DNA from: Bacillus coahuilensis m4-4
GTDB lineage: Bacteria > Bacillota > Bacilli > Bacillales > Bacillaceae_K
Assembly (NCBI RefSeq): GCF_000171615.1
Contig: NZ_ABFU01000046.1
Span: forward strand, 1-56,306
Length of the DNA: 56,306 nt
Direction of reading: 5' to 3'
Shown piece after piece: positions 41,869 through 51,549 of this stretch. Position 1 is the first letter of the stretch, and each line of letters opens with the position of its first letter. The notes beneath the pieces were generated by a model. That model was not told the DNA's origin. It did no database searches and saw nothing but the letters and a program-made list of their open reading frames with translations. A program made the position numbers and the translations under genes.

Positions 41869-42390
41869 ATGTTAAAAAACTTTCTACCGAACCAACATGT
41901 TAAAAGTATTTATGAAATTTCTGTTGATGACCTGAAAGATAAAGGGGTTAAGGGTGTTATAACAGATTTAGATAACACGTTAGTGGAATGGGACCGTCCA
42001 AATGCTACTCCAAAATTAATCGAGTGGTTCAAACATCTGAAAGAACAAGGAATGGCGGTGACCATTGTTTCGAATAATAATGAAACAAGAGTTAAAGCCT
42101 TTGCAGAACCTTTGGGTATTCCTTATATTTATAAAGCTCGAAAGCCGATGGGAAAAGCGTTTAACAAGGCTTTATCTACGATGAACCTGAAGAAGGATGA
42201 AACGGTTGTAATCGGTGATCAGCTACTAACGGATGTTTTGGGTGGTAATCGTAATGGTTATCATACGATTCTAGTGGTTCCTGTTGGGAAAACAGACGAT
42301 AAGATCACTAAGTTTAATCGATCAGTTGAGAGAAGAATATTAAATTGGTTTAAAAGAAAAGGGTTACTACAATGGGAGGACGAGCAGTGA
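41869..42390 (+). CDS. yqeG: HAD-IIIA family phosphatase YqeG
   Basis: A 173-residue HAD-superfamily phosphatase (B. subtilis 172). The catalytic motif is ITDLDNTLVEWDRP near residue 28, motif II TIVSNNNETRV near 63 and the C-terminal VIGDQLLTDVLGGNRNGY near 110. Family members have been linked to phosphatidylglycerophosphate dephosphorylation; I cannot confirm the substrate here. ATG at 41869 follows AGAGGTG; a more upstream GTG lacks conservation. Its stop overlaps the yqeH start. Confidence 0.92.
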   Translation: MLKNFLPNQHVKSIYEISVDDLKDKGVKGVITDLDNTLVEWDRPNATPKLIEWFKHLKEQGMAVTIVSNNNETRVKAFAEPLGIPYIYKARKPMGKAFNKALSTMNLKKDETVVIGDQLLTDVLGGNRNGYHTILVVPVGKTDDKITKFNRSVERRILNWFKRKGLLQWEDEQ

Positions 42391-43487
42391 GTAATGTAGT
42401 ATGCGTAGGCTGCGGAGTTAAAATTCAAACGGAAAATAAGAATGAGATTGGATATGCCCCAGCTTCTTCATTAGAAAAAGAATTGGTCATTTGTCAGCGA
42501 TGCTTTCGTTTAAAGAATTATAATGAAATTCAAGATGTTTCTTTAACAGATGATGACTTCTTAAAAATATTAAACGGTCTAGGAAAGTCTAAAGGCTTAA
42601 TAGTAAAAGTTGTAGACATTTTTGTATTTTAATGGTAGCTGGTTACCTGGATTACACCGTTTTGTAGGAAGCAACCCTGTACTGTTAATCGGAAATAAAG
42701 TCGATTTACTTCCTAAAAGTGTGAAGCCTTCTAAGCTTGTTCATTGGATGAAAAAAGAAGCAAAAGAATTAGGCTTAAAACCTGTGGATGTACAGTTAAT
42801 TAGCGCTGACAAGGGAACGAATATTCTAAAAGCACTAGAGTTAATTGAAACATACAGAAAAGGTCAAGATGTATACATTGTAGGGTGTACAAATGTAGGA
42901 AAGTCTACCTTCATTAATCGCATTATCCAAGAAGTATCAGGAGAGAAAAACGTCATTACTACGTCTCACTTTCCAGGTACTACTCTTGATATGATTGAAA
43001 TTCCACTAGATGATGGTCAAGCGTTAATTGACACACCTGGAATTATTAATCACCATCAGATGGCACACTATGTTGACAAAAAGAGCCTTAAACCATTACA
43101 CCTAAAAAAGAAATAAAGCCTAAAATATTTCAATTGAATGAAGAGCAAACACTCTTTTTTGGTGGACTAGCTCGATTTGACTTTATAAAAGGTGAGAGAC
43201 AATCATTTGTGTGTCATTTCTCAAATGAGTTAAACATTCATAGAACGAAGCTTGAAAAAGCAGATCTTTTATACGATCAGCATCTTGGAGAATTATTACA
43301 ACCTCCTGGTGAAGAAGAAATGGACCATTTCCCTGAACTCGTTCGCCATGAATTCGTCATTAAAGAAGGAAAGACTGATATCGTATTCTCTGGACTAGGG
43401 TGGATTACTGTAAATGATCCTGGTGCTAAAATTGCTGCCCATGTTCCAAAAGGTGTAAGTGTATTCTTACGTAATTCTCTTATTTAA
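42387..43487 (+). CDS. yqeH: Ribosome biogenesis GTPase YqeH (two frameshifts)
   Basis: A circularly permuted GTPase needed for 30S subunit assembly. Corrected length is 366 residues, identical to B. subtilis YqeH. The N-terminal zinc finger is VVCVGCG...VICQRCFRLKNYNEIQD. The permuted G motifs appear in the order G4 (LLIGNKVDLLP), G5 (ISADKG), G1 (VGCTNVGKSTFINRI), G2/G3 (FPGTTLD, DTPGI). An extra T lies at 42625 (should read VDIFDFNGSW) and an A is missing at 43095 (should read KPITPKKEIKPKIFQ). The GTG at 42387 follows GGGAGGACG and overlaps the yqeG stop by four bases. Confidence 0.95.
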
Positions 43488-43499
43488 GGAGAGGGTAAT

Positions 43500-44350
43500 A
43501 TGGCAACACTGTATGGTGTAATAGGAGATCCGATTGGTCACTCGCTGTCTCCTACAATGCATAATGCTACCTTTCTAGCCAATAACATCGACGCATTTTA
43601 TGCAAAGTTTCATGTCACATCGGAACATTTAGAAGATGCAATAAAAAGGAATGAAAGCACTGGGAATTAAGGGATTTAACGTTACCATTCCCCACAAAGA
43701 AACCATCATTCCAATGTTAGATGAGGTAGATCTTTATGCAATGCGAATTGGTGCTGTGAACACTGTAGTGAATGAAAATGGGAAATTAGTAGGCTACAAC
43801 ACGGATGGTCCAGGATTCGTTTGCTCATTAAAAGAATTAACACGTCTAAGTCCAGAGCATAACGTTCTAATTATTGGGGCGGGCGGAGCAGCGAAGGGTA
43901 TAATCTATGCCCTTTTAGAAAGTGGTTTAGCTAAAATAGATGTGTGCAATCGTTCATTAAATAAAGCTCAGGAACTATTGATCACTGTAAAAAAACAAAA
44001 TGCATCACCATAGGGGTCATGCCATGACCATCGTGCAGGCAGAGTCAAATCTTGACCAATATGACATAGTCATTCAAACCACCAGTGTTGGGATGTATCC
44101 AAATGTTGATGTGTCGCCAATTAAAATGAACAAAATAAAAGAACAAGCCGCATGTATTGATATTATTTATAACCCAGTTGAAACGTTATTCTTAAAGAAT
44201 GCTAAATCTTTAGGTGCCTTTGTTCAAAATGGGCTAGGCATGTTCGTAAACCAGGGGGCCCTTTCCTTTGCGAAATGGACAGGTATTGACCCTGAAATCG
44301 AAATAATGAAACAAGCAATAGTAAACAACTCGGAGGAATCAAAATGTTAA
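43500..44350 (+). CDS. aroE: Shikimate dehydrogenase (NADP+) (two frameshifts)
   Basis: Reduces 3-dehydroshikimate to shikimate in aromatic amino acid synthesis. Corrected length is about 282 residues (B. subtilis 280). The start MATLYGVIGDPIGHSLSPTM carries the shikimate-binding SLSPTMHN. GFNVTIPHKETII near residue 60 holds the catalytic lysine, AVNTVVNENGKLVGYNTDGPG is near 88, and the NADP loop IIGAGGAAKGI near 128. An extra A lies in the run at 43643-43647 and another in the run at 43989-43995. AAGGAGAG precedes the ATG. It overlaps yhbY by seven bases. Confidence 0.93.
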
Positions 44351-44634
44351 CAGGAAAACAAAAACGCTATTTACGAAGTGAAGCTCATAACCTTCAACCT
44401 ATCTTTCAAGTAGGCAAAGGCGGAGTGAATGAAAACATGACGAATCAAATTGCAGATGCATTAGAGACGAGAGAGCTAATGAAAGTTCAAATACTTCAAA
44501 ATTGTGACTGGGACCGAGATGAAGTAGCTAAAGCTCTCTCTGAAGGAACAAGTGCAGAAATAGTTCAAGTTATCGGGAAAGTAATCATTTTATACAAGGA
44601 ATCAAAAGAGCAAAAACGAATTCAATTACCTTAA
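44344..44634 (+). CDS. yqeI: YhbY-type ribosome assembly RNA-binding protein (YqeI)
   Basis: A 96-residue CRM-domain protein, the same length as B. subtilis YqeI. The GxxG loop KGGVNENMTNQI-type segment (VGKGGVNENM) near residue 25 contacts RNA, with KVQILQNC and IIGKVIILYKES strands following. It is associated with large-subunit precursors in other bacteria. The ATG overlaps the aroE stop, with GGAGG seven bases before it. Confidence 0.93.
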   Translation: MLTGKQKRYLRSEAHNLQPIFQVGKGGVNENMTNQIADALETRELMKVQILQNCDWDRDEVAKALSEGTSAEIVQVIGKVIILYKESKEQKRIQLP

Positions 44635-44648
44635 AGAGGTTGAAAAAT

Positions 44649-45212
44649 GTGAAGAGAATTGGCTTACTTGGTGGCACATTTAACCCTCCACATATAGGTC
44701 ATCTTCTAATGGCCACGGAAGTAATGGATGCACTCTCGTTAGACGAAGTTCGATTCATGCCTAACTATGAACCGCCCCATAAAGACGTTGTAGGAATAAC
44801 AGCTACCACCCGATATGAACTGTTAAAAGCAGCTTTATGGGAACATCCGCGCTTTCATATTGAAACCATTGAATTAGAACGAAAGGGTTTGTCCTATACA
44901 GTTAAAACGTTGGAAGAGCTAACAGAACAAGAGAGTGAGCACAAGTTTTTCTTCATCATTGGTGGAGATAGTGTCAAAAGTCTTCCGACTTGGTTTCAAT
45001 ACGAACGACTCGTGGAGCTTGTTACGTTTGTAGGTGTGAATAGACCTCATGTCGAAGTAGACCCTGTTGATGGAGTTATCATGGTAGAAATGCCTGGGGT
45101 TGACATTTCTTCCACGATGATACGAGAAAGAGTGAAGTCGAAAAAGAGTATTCGGTATTATGTCCCAGACAGGGTACGAGAATATATTGAGAGGGAGAAG
45201 CTATATGAATAG
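44649..45212 (+). CDS. nadD: Nicotinate-nucleotide adenylyltransferase
   Basis: NadD makes nicotinate adenine dinucleotide in NAD synthesis. It has 187 residues from the GTG at 44649, which has AGAGGTTG at proper distance; TTG at 44640 lies in that site. The nucleotidyltransferase motif GGTFNPPHIGHLL is near residue 8, MPNYEPPHKD near 38, and the ISSTMIRERV motif near 158. It overlaps yqeK by eight bases. Confidence 0.95.
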   Translation: MKRIGLLGGTFNPPHIGHLLMATEVMDALSLDEVRFMPNYEPPHKDVVGITATTRYELLKAALWEHPRFHIETIELERKGLSYTVKTLEELTEQESEHKFFFIIGGDSVKSLPTWFQYERLVELVTFVGVNRPHVEVDPVDGVIMVEMPGVDISSTMIRERVKSKKSIRYYVPDRVREYIEREKLYE

Positions 45213-45768
45213 ACAAAGAGCATTAGATATAGTCAAAGAACAGCTAACCGAAAAACGATATATTCATACACTGGGTGTGATGGAGACAAGTATCTTATTA
45301 GCAAGTCATTACGGTGTAGATGAAAAGCAGGCTGAACTTGCTGCTATTTTCCATGACTATGCTAAATTTCGACCATTAGAAGAGATGAAAGAAATCATAC
45401 AGGATCAACTAGAAGATAAGAAATTGTTGAAATACAATCAAGAACTTTGGCACGCTCCAGTAGGGGCCTATTTAGTGGAAAAAGAAGTGGGTATTCATGA
45501 TTCAACTGTACTAGATGCCATCAGGTATCACACGAGTGGTAGGAAGAATATGACACCACTCGAAAAAGTAATCTATGTAGCAGACTATATTGAACCAAAC
45601 CGTAACTTTCCGGGTGTTGAGGATGCTAGAGCAATGGCTTATGATGGTCTAGATAAGGTCCTACTTGTTTCGCTAAAGAATACAATGCAATTCCTTCTAA
45701 ATAAAAATCAACTCATCTACCCTGACACATTGAAAGCATATAATTCAATCATAAAAAGTATAAAGTAA
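45205..45768 (+). CDS. yqeK: HD-domain bis(5'-nucleosyl)-tetraphosphatase YqeK
   Basis: A 187-residue HD-domain hydrolase; B. subtilis YqeK cleaves Ap4A symmetrically to ADP. The metal-binding histidines are in YIHTLGVMETS near residue 22, the HD pair in AAIFHDYAKFRPLEE near 52, and LWHAPVGAYLVEKE and AIRYHTSGRKNM carry the others. The ATG at 45205 follows GAGGGAGAAG within nadD. It stands in the nadD-yqeK-rsfS order usual for Firmicutes. Confidence 0.94.
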   Translation: MNRQRALDIVKEQLTEKRYIHTLGVMETSILLASHYGVDEKQAELAAIFHDYAKFRPLEEMKEIIQDQLEDKKLLKYNQELWHAPVGAYLVEKEVGIHDSTVLDAIRYHTSGRKNMTPLEKVIYVADYIEPNRNFPGVEDARAMAYDGLDKVLLVSLKNTMQFLLNKNQLIYPDTLKAYNSIIKSIK

Positions 45769-45783
45769 AGGAGAAGGTTTTGA

Positions 45784-46143
45784 TTGGGAGATAACAATAA
45801 TTTATTAAACGTAGCTTACAAAGCGGCAGACGATAAACGAGCAGAAGATATAGTAGCATTAGATATGAAAGGTGTTTCCTTAATCTCTGATTATTTCATC
45901 ATTTGTCATGGGAATTCAGATAAACAAGTTCAAGCTATTGCAAAAGAAGTAAAAGAAGCAGCTGAAGAAAACGGATATACAGTTAAGCGTATGGAAGGTT
46001 TTAATGAAGCTCGCTGGGTATTAGTGGATATTGGCGATGTTGTCGTACATGTTTTCCATCATGAAGAACGCAGTTATTACAACTTAGAAAGACTATGGGG
46101 AGATGCTCCAATTGTTCACGTTCCAAGTGAGTTAACTCAATGA
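45784..46143 (+). CDS. rsfS: Ribosomal silencing factor RsfS (YqeL)
   Basis: RsfS binds ribosomal protein L14 and blocks subunit joining when nutrients are low. It has 119 residues (B. subtilis 118). DMKGVSLISDYFIICHGNSD, GFNEARWVLVDIGDVVVHVF and RSYYNLERLWGDAP are the family blocks. The start is TTG at 45784 with AAGGAGAAGG upstream; no ATG fits. Its TGA overlaps the yqeM ATG. Confidence 0.95.
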   Translation: MGDNNNLLNVAYKAADDKRAEDIVALDMKGVSLISDYFIICHGNSDKQVQAIAKEVKEAAEENGYTVKRMEGFNEARWVLVDIGDVVVHVFHHEERSYYNLERLWGDAPIVHVPSELTQ

Positions 46144-46877
46144 GTTATCACCGTTTTTCATTTTTGTATGATGAACTCATGCAGGATGCTCCCTACGACC
46201 TGTGGCTCTCCTTCACAAAATCTAAGGTGGAGAATGGTGATCTAAAAGGGAAAGCGATTCTCGACTTAGCCTGTGGGACGGGAGAAATGTCTATTCGTTT
46301 TGCGAAAGAGGGAATGAATGTCACAGGAGTAGATCTTTCGGAAACCATGCTCATGGTAGCGAAGGATAAAACAAATGAGGCGAATGTATCTGTGGACTAT
46401 TATCAACAAGATATGAAGGAGTTAGAAGGACTTTCTGAGTTTGACTTAGTCGTCTTATACTGTGACTCTCTTAATTATCTTAGTGGTCCTAAAGATGTTC
46501 TAGCTACCTTTAAACGAATATATGACCATTTAAAACCTGGAGGCATGCTTCTTTTTGATGTACACAGCCCTTTCAAAGTAGATGAGTTGTTTATTGATCA
46601 ATCATTTTCGTTTGCAGGTGAGGAAATATCCTATATCTGGGATAGTTTTGCAGGTGAGGAACCACATAGTGTCATACATGAATTAACATTTTTCGTTAAA
46701 GAGGACAACGGTTTGTACGAACGAGTTGAAGAAACACATGAACAGCGAACCTTTCCCATTGCTGACTACACAAATTGGTTAAGAGAAGTAGGATACTCTT
46801 CTATTGAAGTTACTGGAGACTTTACTGAACACGTTACGGAAACATCTGAACGTCTGTTTTTCTCTTGTAAAAAATAA
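46140..46877 (+). CDS. yqeM: SAM-dependent methyltransferase YqeM
   Basis: A class I methyltransferase of 245 residues. The SAM site is KAILDLACGTGEMSIRFA near residue 38, with VTGVDLSETML near 60, and the C-terminal part is of the type seen in the YqeM family (WDSFAGEEPHSVIHELTFFV). The substrate is unknown. The start overlaps the rsfS stop (ATGA), so it is the last gene of the yqeG-yqeM run, closed by a long terminator. Confidence 0.9.
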   Translation: MSYHRFSFLYDELMQDAPYDLWLSFTKSKVENGDLKGKAILDLACGTGEMSIRFAKEGMNVTGVDLSETMLMVAKDKTNEANVSVDYYQQDMKELEGLSEFDLVVLYCDSLNYLSGPKDVLATFKRIYDHLKPGGMLLFDVHSPFKVDELFIDQSFSFAGEEISYIWDSFAGEEPHSVIHELTFFVKEDNGLYERVEETHEQRTFPIADYTNWLREVGYSSIEVTGDFTEHVTETSERLFFSCKK

Positions 46878-46924
46878 ACCTTACAAAAAAGAACAATTTT
46901 GTTTCTTTTTTTGTAAGGTTTTTT
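46877..46924. terminator. Bidirectional terminator between yqeM and comER
   Basis: AACCTTACAAAAAA (46877 onward) pairs with TTTTTTGTAAGGTT (ending 46920) through an A-rich/T-rich upper stem, followed by TTTT. Convergent comER ends here too. Confidence 0.8.
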
Positions 46925-47767
46925 ACTTCCGGTCTAGAATATTATGTTGGGAAGAAAACTGATTAGTTGTTTCGGTTACGTCCTCGTCATATTTATCATG
47001 AGTCGCTTTGAACAAGTCTTCAAACATTGTCCCTACATTTGCCTCTAAAACTTTAATTCCCTCTCCAGTTACTCCACCTTTGACACACACTTTTTCCTGT
47101 AATGATGGTAATGTATAAATATCTTGATTTAATAGTTCTCCTAGCCCGATAAGCATTTGAGAAGCTAATTCGGTTGCTTTTTCCCTTGTGATGCTTGTTT
47201 CTGCCACCGCTCCGTCAATAAATCGTTGAGTTAGATAACTAAAGAACGCTGGTCCGCAGCTAACAATATCGGATGAGACGCGAGTAATTTCCTCCTCAAT
47301 TCGAATGGGAGATGAAAAAGAATCAGCTAGCCTAGTTATGACTTCCATTGTAGTGTCAGAGCAGCTTTCCCCAAAAGTTAACAAAGATACCCCAGCTAAA
47401 GCTCGATTTGTAATGCTTGGAATCAAACGAACACACTGAGAAGGAATATACGATTCGAGTTGCTCTACCGAAATAGGACTTGTAATAGAGACCACTATTT
47501 TTTCTTCTGTAAATTGTTCCTTATATTGTTTTATAAAAGGCTGTATGTCTAAAGGTTTATGCATAGAAAGATAATATCAGACGATGAGAGTAATATATTC
47601 ACATTTTCTTCAACATGTATGGAAGGGTACGTCTTTTTTAAAGTGTACGCCTTATCGATGGTCCTATTGGTGATAACAAGCTGGTTAGGATCAATAATAC
47701 TTGTTTTTATCATGGCTTCAATAAGGATTGTTCCCATATTTCCTGTTCCAATGATCCCAATTTTCAC
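46923..47767 (-). CDS. comER: Late competence protein ComER (ProC-like; one frameshift)
   Basis: A pyrroline-5-carboxylate reductase-like protein of about 281 residues once joined (B. subtilis ComER 273). The Rossmann start is MKIGIIGTGNMGTILIEA. ISITSPISVEQLE and IPSITNRALAGVSLLTFG follow, with IVSCGPAFFSYL and VCVKGGVTGEGIKVLE near the C terminus. It is divergent from comEA, as in B. subtilis, where it is not needed for transformation. One T (plus strand) is missing from the run at 47556-47558; restored, the protein reads FLCIKPLDIQPF. Confidence 0.92.
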
Positions 47768-47852
47768 CGGTCTTCCCCTCCTTTACTTTCACCTACTCTC
47801 CTAAAACCTATGTAAGGAAGTGTAAAATTATGCAAATGGAGCTGTTGCATTT

Positions 47853-48452
47853 ATGAAGAATATTTTGATTCGGTATAAAATATGGATCTTGTTCCTCACA
47901 CTCGGACTTCTATTCTTCCTCTTATCTTTTCTAAATCCCAATAAACAGATAGAAACGATCACACCTTCAGATCATTCAATAGACACAGTGGAGGGTGATT
48001 TAAATCAAAAGGAAGAGATGAAAACTGAGAATATACTGATTGATATTAAAGGAGCTGTTCAATCTCCTGGCCTCTATGAATTACCCTCTGAATCAAGAGT
48101 GTTAGATGCCATAACAGTAGCAGGAGGATTAACGGAAACAGCGGACGAACGAGTAATAAACCTTGCACAAAAAATTCAAGATGAAATGGTGATCTATATT
48201 CCAGAAAAAGGGGAGGTAGAATTTCAATATGGTGTATCTCAGACAGAGGAAAAGAGGGAGCTGTTCATCAATCTTAACACTGCAACGAAGGAAGAATTGG
48301 AAACACTACCTGGAATCGGACCAGCCAAAGCAGAGGCAATCATAACCTACAGAGATGAAACATTGTTTTCTAGTATAGAAGAGATTGAAAATGTTCCAGG
48401 CATTGGTACAAAAACATTTGAGTCGTTAAAAGACTATATTACCGTGAATTAA
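47853..48452 (+). CDS. comEA: Competence DNA receptor ComEA
   Basis: ComEA binds double-stranded DNA outside the membrane during uptake. It has 199 residues (B. subtilis 205). A membrane anchor lies at residues 9-27, a polar linker follows, then an SLBB domain (IDIKGAVQSPGLYELPSESR... VYIPEKGE-like). The C terminus has the double helix-hairpin-helix FINLNTATKEELETLPGIGP and ENVPGIGTKTFESLKDYI. The ATG has only a distant GGAG. I found no convincing ComK box upstream. Confidence 0.94.
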   Translation: MKNILIRYKIWILFLTLGLLFFLLSFLNPNKQIETITPSDHSIDTVEGDLNQKEEMKTENILIDIKGAVQSPGLYELPSESRVLDAITVAGGLTETADERVINLAQKIQDEMVIYIPEKGEVEFQYGVSQTEEKRELFINLNTATKEELETLPGIGPAKAEAIITYRDETLFSSIEEIENVPGIGTKTFESLKDYITVN

Positions 48453-48520
48453 CGACAAAAATCTTATTGACTGTCTACTAAAAGACATACTACACTTAAG
48501 AAAAAAAGGGGCACACCACA

Positions 48521-49081
48521 ATGAACCGGATTTCCTGGGATCAATACTTTATGGCGCAGAGCCATTTGTTAGCATTACGTAGTACATGTACGAGACTAGC
48601 TGTTGGAGCAACGATTGTTAGAGAGAAACGTGTGATTGCCGGTGGTTATAATGGTTCAATCGCTGGTGGGGACCACTGTATTGATAATGGATGTTATGTG
48701 ATTGAAAATCACTGTGTCAGAACGATACACGCAGAAGTAAATGCAATACTTCAATGTGCCAAATTTGGTGTACCAACAGAAGGTGCAGAGCTGTATGTAA
48801 CGCATTTCCCTTGTCTACAATGTTGTAAAACCATAATTCAAGCGGGCATTAAAAAAGTATACTTTGCAGAAAACTATAAAAACCACCCATATGCTGTGGA
48901 GCTTTTTGCAAAAGCGGGAATAGAAATAAAGCAAGTGAAGCTAGAAGAAATCAGCTTGATAAGTCGACAGTCAGAAGAACTTGCCGTAATTAACGAAATG
49001 GTCCAAGCACTTGAACAGTGTGGTTCTTCTGAAGAAGTAACACGTTTCAAAAACAAACTTCAAGCCATGGGACTCTCATGA
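48521..49081 (+). CDS. comEB: ComE operon protein 2, dCMP deaminase-like ComEB
   Basis: A cytidine/deoxycytidylate deaminase-family enzyme of 186 residues (B. subtilis 189). The zinc site is TIHAEVNAI near residue 70 and PCLQCCK near residue 98. RTCTRLAVGATIVREKRVIA is typical of dCMP deaminases. In B. subtilis comEB is not needed for transformation, so it probably serves dUMP supply. It lies between comEA and comEC with a possible small hairpin after it. Confidence 0.94.
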   Translation: MNRISWDQYFMAQSHLLALRSTCTRLAVGATIVREKRVIAGGYNGSIAGGDHCIDNGCYVIENHCVRTIHAEVNAILQCAKFGVPTEGAELYVTHFPCLQCCKTIIQAGIKKVYFAENYKNHPYAVELFAKAGIEIKQVKLEEISLISRQSEELAVINEMVQALEQCGSSEEVTRFKNKLQAMGLS

Positions 49082-49103
49082 AAAAGGAAGCCTATTCCTT
49101 TTT
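49081..49103 (+). terminator. Small hairpin between comEB and comEC
   Basis: AAAAAGGAA (49081-49089) pairs with TTCCTTTTT (49095-49103). It is AT-rich and inside the com operon, so it probably attenuates rather than ends transcription. Confidence 0.4.
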
Positions 49104-49130
49104 GCTTTGTGTTACACATCAGGAGGGATA

Positions 49131-51350
49131 ATGATTCTTCATATTCAAGGAGGCATTATCCTTCTCCTCTTTTCTATCTATATTTCCTTCCTATTGAAAC
49201 CCTCATTTACCACTCTCCTCTTAGCGGCCACAATAGCAGTCTTCGGTTCGGTTATGTATTTCTTTGAAGAAACAGAAAATAATACGGAATTAACCGGTCA
49301 AGAACAATCATTATTATTAGACATATCTTCCCCTTTACTAGCAACCTCCTATGGATTCAAAGGAGAGTCTACCGCGCAGTCTGGGGAAAAAATAGCACTA
49401 AGACTATATACGGATGAGGAAATAGACCTTCAGAGTCTTGTGGGAAAGTGTCTGTTGGAAGGACATTTACAAGAACCAGAAGGCGCTAGGAATGATCATG
49501 GCTTTAACTATGAAAAGTTCCTTTATTATGAGAATGTTCACTGGATATTTGAAGTGAAAAGAATCACCTATTGTGAACCACTTAACTCATTTTGGTTACA
49601 GGATACTTATCGGCAAATTTCAGAATGGCGAATACATCAAATTGAGAGGATTGAAGGGATATTTGGGTACTCAGTGCCCCTCGTTCAAGCTTTAGTATTT
49701 GGACACCGAGAAGGTATAGAAGAATCAATCTTAGACGCCTATCAAGAAATTGGAGTCATTCATTTATTAGCTATATCCGGTTTGCACGTTAGTGTCATAA
49801 CGGTTTGGTTATTTCTTCTATTCATTCGATTAGGAATCACGAAAGAGTGGGCTAAAGGCTTTCTCTTGATTGTTCTTCCTCTATATGTTTTACTCACAGG
49901 TGCTGCACCCCCAGTCATTCGAGCATCAAGTATGGCAATGCTACTTTTTTTCTTCTCCTTTATGCGTTTTAAAATCGCGATGATTGATTTAGTAAGTATC
50001 ACCTTTCTCCTGCAGCTAATCCTCTCACCATATGAAATCATGACTGTTAGCTTTCAATTGACCTACATGGTTTGCTATGCATTGGTTCTCTCTGCTCCTA
50101 AAATTTTAACAAATACAGGTTCGTATATGTATTCCATGCTAACCATTTCTATTACCTCCTTTTTAGGCTCACTTCCCATACTTGTGAATACGTTTTTTGA
50201 AGTATCACTCATTGGATTACTTGTAAATGTGGTGTATGTTCCTCTATTTACAGTCATTCTTCTCCCATTATCCTTATTCTGCTATTTGTGTACTCTGCTT
50301 TCTACATCGTGGGCTGAAATCCCTATTCGTCTATTAAATTCCATTGTACAGTGGACTGATAGTCTAACTCTTTGGATTAGTGAGAGGAGGGTCACTACGT
50401 TTATTACTGGAAAACTAAACCTAATGGAGATGATAGGACTTATCTTAGGTGTCATTGCCTTCTATATTTTCTGGGAGAAGAAGCGTTTACTAGGCCTTTT
50501 ACTGATTAGCTTAAGCTTAATGTTTTATGTGGTGGTAGATGAAAGACTTGATAACAAAGGGTATGTCTACATAGTAGATGTAGGACAAGGAGACAGCATA
50601 ATCATCGATTTGCCGCGCAACGAAGGAGTAATTATGATTGATACAGGAGGGATTGTTTCGTTTGGAGAGGAGATAGAACGAGCATCCATCTATAAGCTTA
50701 CGTTAGATCAATTTTTAAATAGTAAAGGAATTGGTGCCATCGATTTATTACTATTAACTCATGGAGACTATGACCATATTGGTGGCGCCAAAGATTTAAT
50801 CCTAGATCGTAAAGTGAAGGAACTTGTCTATTCAACAGGATCAGAAAAAGTTGAAGAAATGCAGAAAATTTTAAAAGTAGCGGAAACGAGGGGTGTCATA
50901 CATCGTCCAATACGTGCACCTTTCAAATGGGAAACACCTAGTAGCACCTTCCAATTATTACATCCTAGTGATGATCAATATGAGGGGAACAACGATTCAT
51001 TGGTCATCTTAGCAGAGTTAGGTGGGGTAAAATGGTTATTTACAGGAGATTTAGAATCGGAGGGTGAATCTGTAATCACTAAAAAGTATGAAATAGATGC
51101 AGATGTATTAAAAGTAGGTCATCACGGTAGTCACACGTCTACAAGCCTCTCCTTTCTAAAAGAAGTAAGCCCTGAATATGCCATTATTTCAGCGGGGAAA
51201 AATAATTCATTTGGTCATCCTCATAAAGACGTAGTCGAACGTTTAAAAGCTGAAGGGGTGACGATTCTTTCAACCAGAGAAAATGGAGGAATTACTTATA
51301 CTTTACCGGAAGTGGTGGAACATTTTCAATCGTCCATCCATAAGATGTAG
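49131..51350 (+). CDS. comEC: DNA internalization competence protein ComEC/Rec2
   Basis: The membrane channel for single-stranded DNA in transformation. It has 739 residues (B. subtilis 776). N-terminal helices and an OB-like segment (about 30-170) are followed by the Competence domain with many helices (about 190-480), including LAISGLHVSVITVWLFLLFI and LTGAAPPVIRASSMAMLLF. The C-terminal metallo-beta-lactamase domain carries VGQGDSIIID, LLTHGDYDHIGGAKDL and VGHHGSHTSTS. ATG at 49131 follows AGGAGGGAT. It is intact. Confidence 0.95.
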   Translation: MILHIQGGIILLLFSIYISFLLKPSFTTLLLAATIAVFGSVMYFFEETENNTELTGQEQSLLLDISSPLLATSYGFKGESTAQSGEKIALRLYTDEEIDLQSLVGKCLLEGHLQEPEGARNDHGFNYEKFLYYENVHWIFEVKRITYCEPLNSFWLQDTYRQISEWRIHQIERIEGIFGYSVPLVQALVFGHREGIEESILDAYQEIGVIHLLAISGLHVSVITVWLFLLFIRLGITKEWAKGFLLIVLPLYVLLTGAAPPVIRASSMAMLLFFFSFMRFKIAMIDLVSITFLLQLILSPYEIMTVSFQLTYMVCYALVLSAPKILTNTGSYMYSMLTISITSFLGSLPILVNTFFEVSLIGLLVNVVYVPLFTVILLPLSLFCYLCTLLSTSWAEIPIRLLNSIVQWTDSLTLWISERRVTTFITGKLNLMEMIGLILGVIAFYIFWEKKRLLGLLLISLSLMFYVVVDERLDNKGYVYIVDVGQGDSIIIDLPRNEGVIMIDTGGIVSFGEEIERASIYKLTLDQFLNSKGIGAIDLLLLTHGDYDHIGGAKDLILDRKVKELVYSTGSEKVEEMQKILKVAETRGVIHRPIRAPFKWETPSSTFQLLHPSDDQYEGNNDSLVILAELGGVKWLFTGDLESEGESVITKKYEIDADVLKVGHHGSHTSTSLSFLKEVSPEYAIISAGKNNSFGHPHKDVVERLKAEGVTILSTRENGGITYTLPEVVEHFQSSIHKM

Positions 51351-51360
51351 TACAACAAAA

Positions 51361-51397
51361 AGAGAAGGAGACCGAAATGATTCGATCTCCTTTCCTT
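51361..51397. terminator. Possible terminator between comEC and yqzM
   Basis: AGAAGGAGA and the facing TCTCCTTTCCT form an imperfect stem around an inner CGA/TCG pairing. The T run is broken, so this is weaker than the others in the window. Confidence 0.45.
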
Positions 51398-51414
51398 CAT
51401 CTCTACAAGTAGCA

Positions 51415-51549
51415 TTATGCGCCAATAAGTTTAATGACAGTGGCAATAATGAACATTGTAGCAAAGAATCCAAAGCTAACAATAAAACCAACAGCAGAGT
51501 CTACTGCGTCGTTACGAGTGGATTGCACATTTTTTTCAAATTCGTTCAC
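51415..51549 (-). CDS. yqzM: 44-residue membrane protein YqzM
   Basis: A short gene on the minus strand: GTG start at 51549 behind GGAGGGG, product NEFEKNVQSTRNDAVDSAVG, then a single membrane helix (FIVSFGFFATMFIIATVIKL) and IGA. B. subtilis has yqzM, of the same size and sequence character, between comEC and holA. It is convergent with comEC. Function unknown. Confidence 0.8.
   Translation of the reverse strand: MNEFEKNVQSTRNDAVDSAVGFIVSFGFFATMFIIATVIKLIGA

Noticed and set aside
47780..47852. ComK box upstream of comEA
   Set aside because: I looked for paired AAAA-N5-TTTT boxes and found no convincing arrangement.
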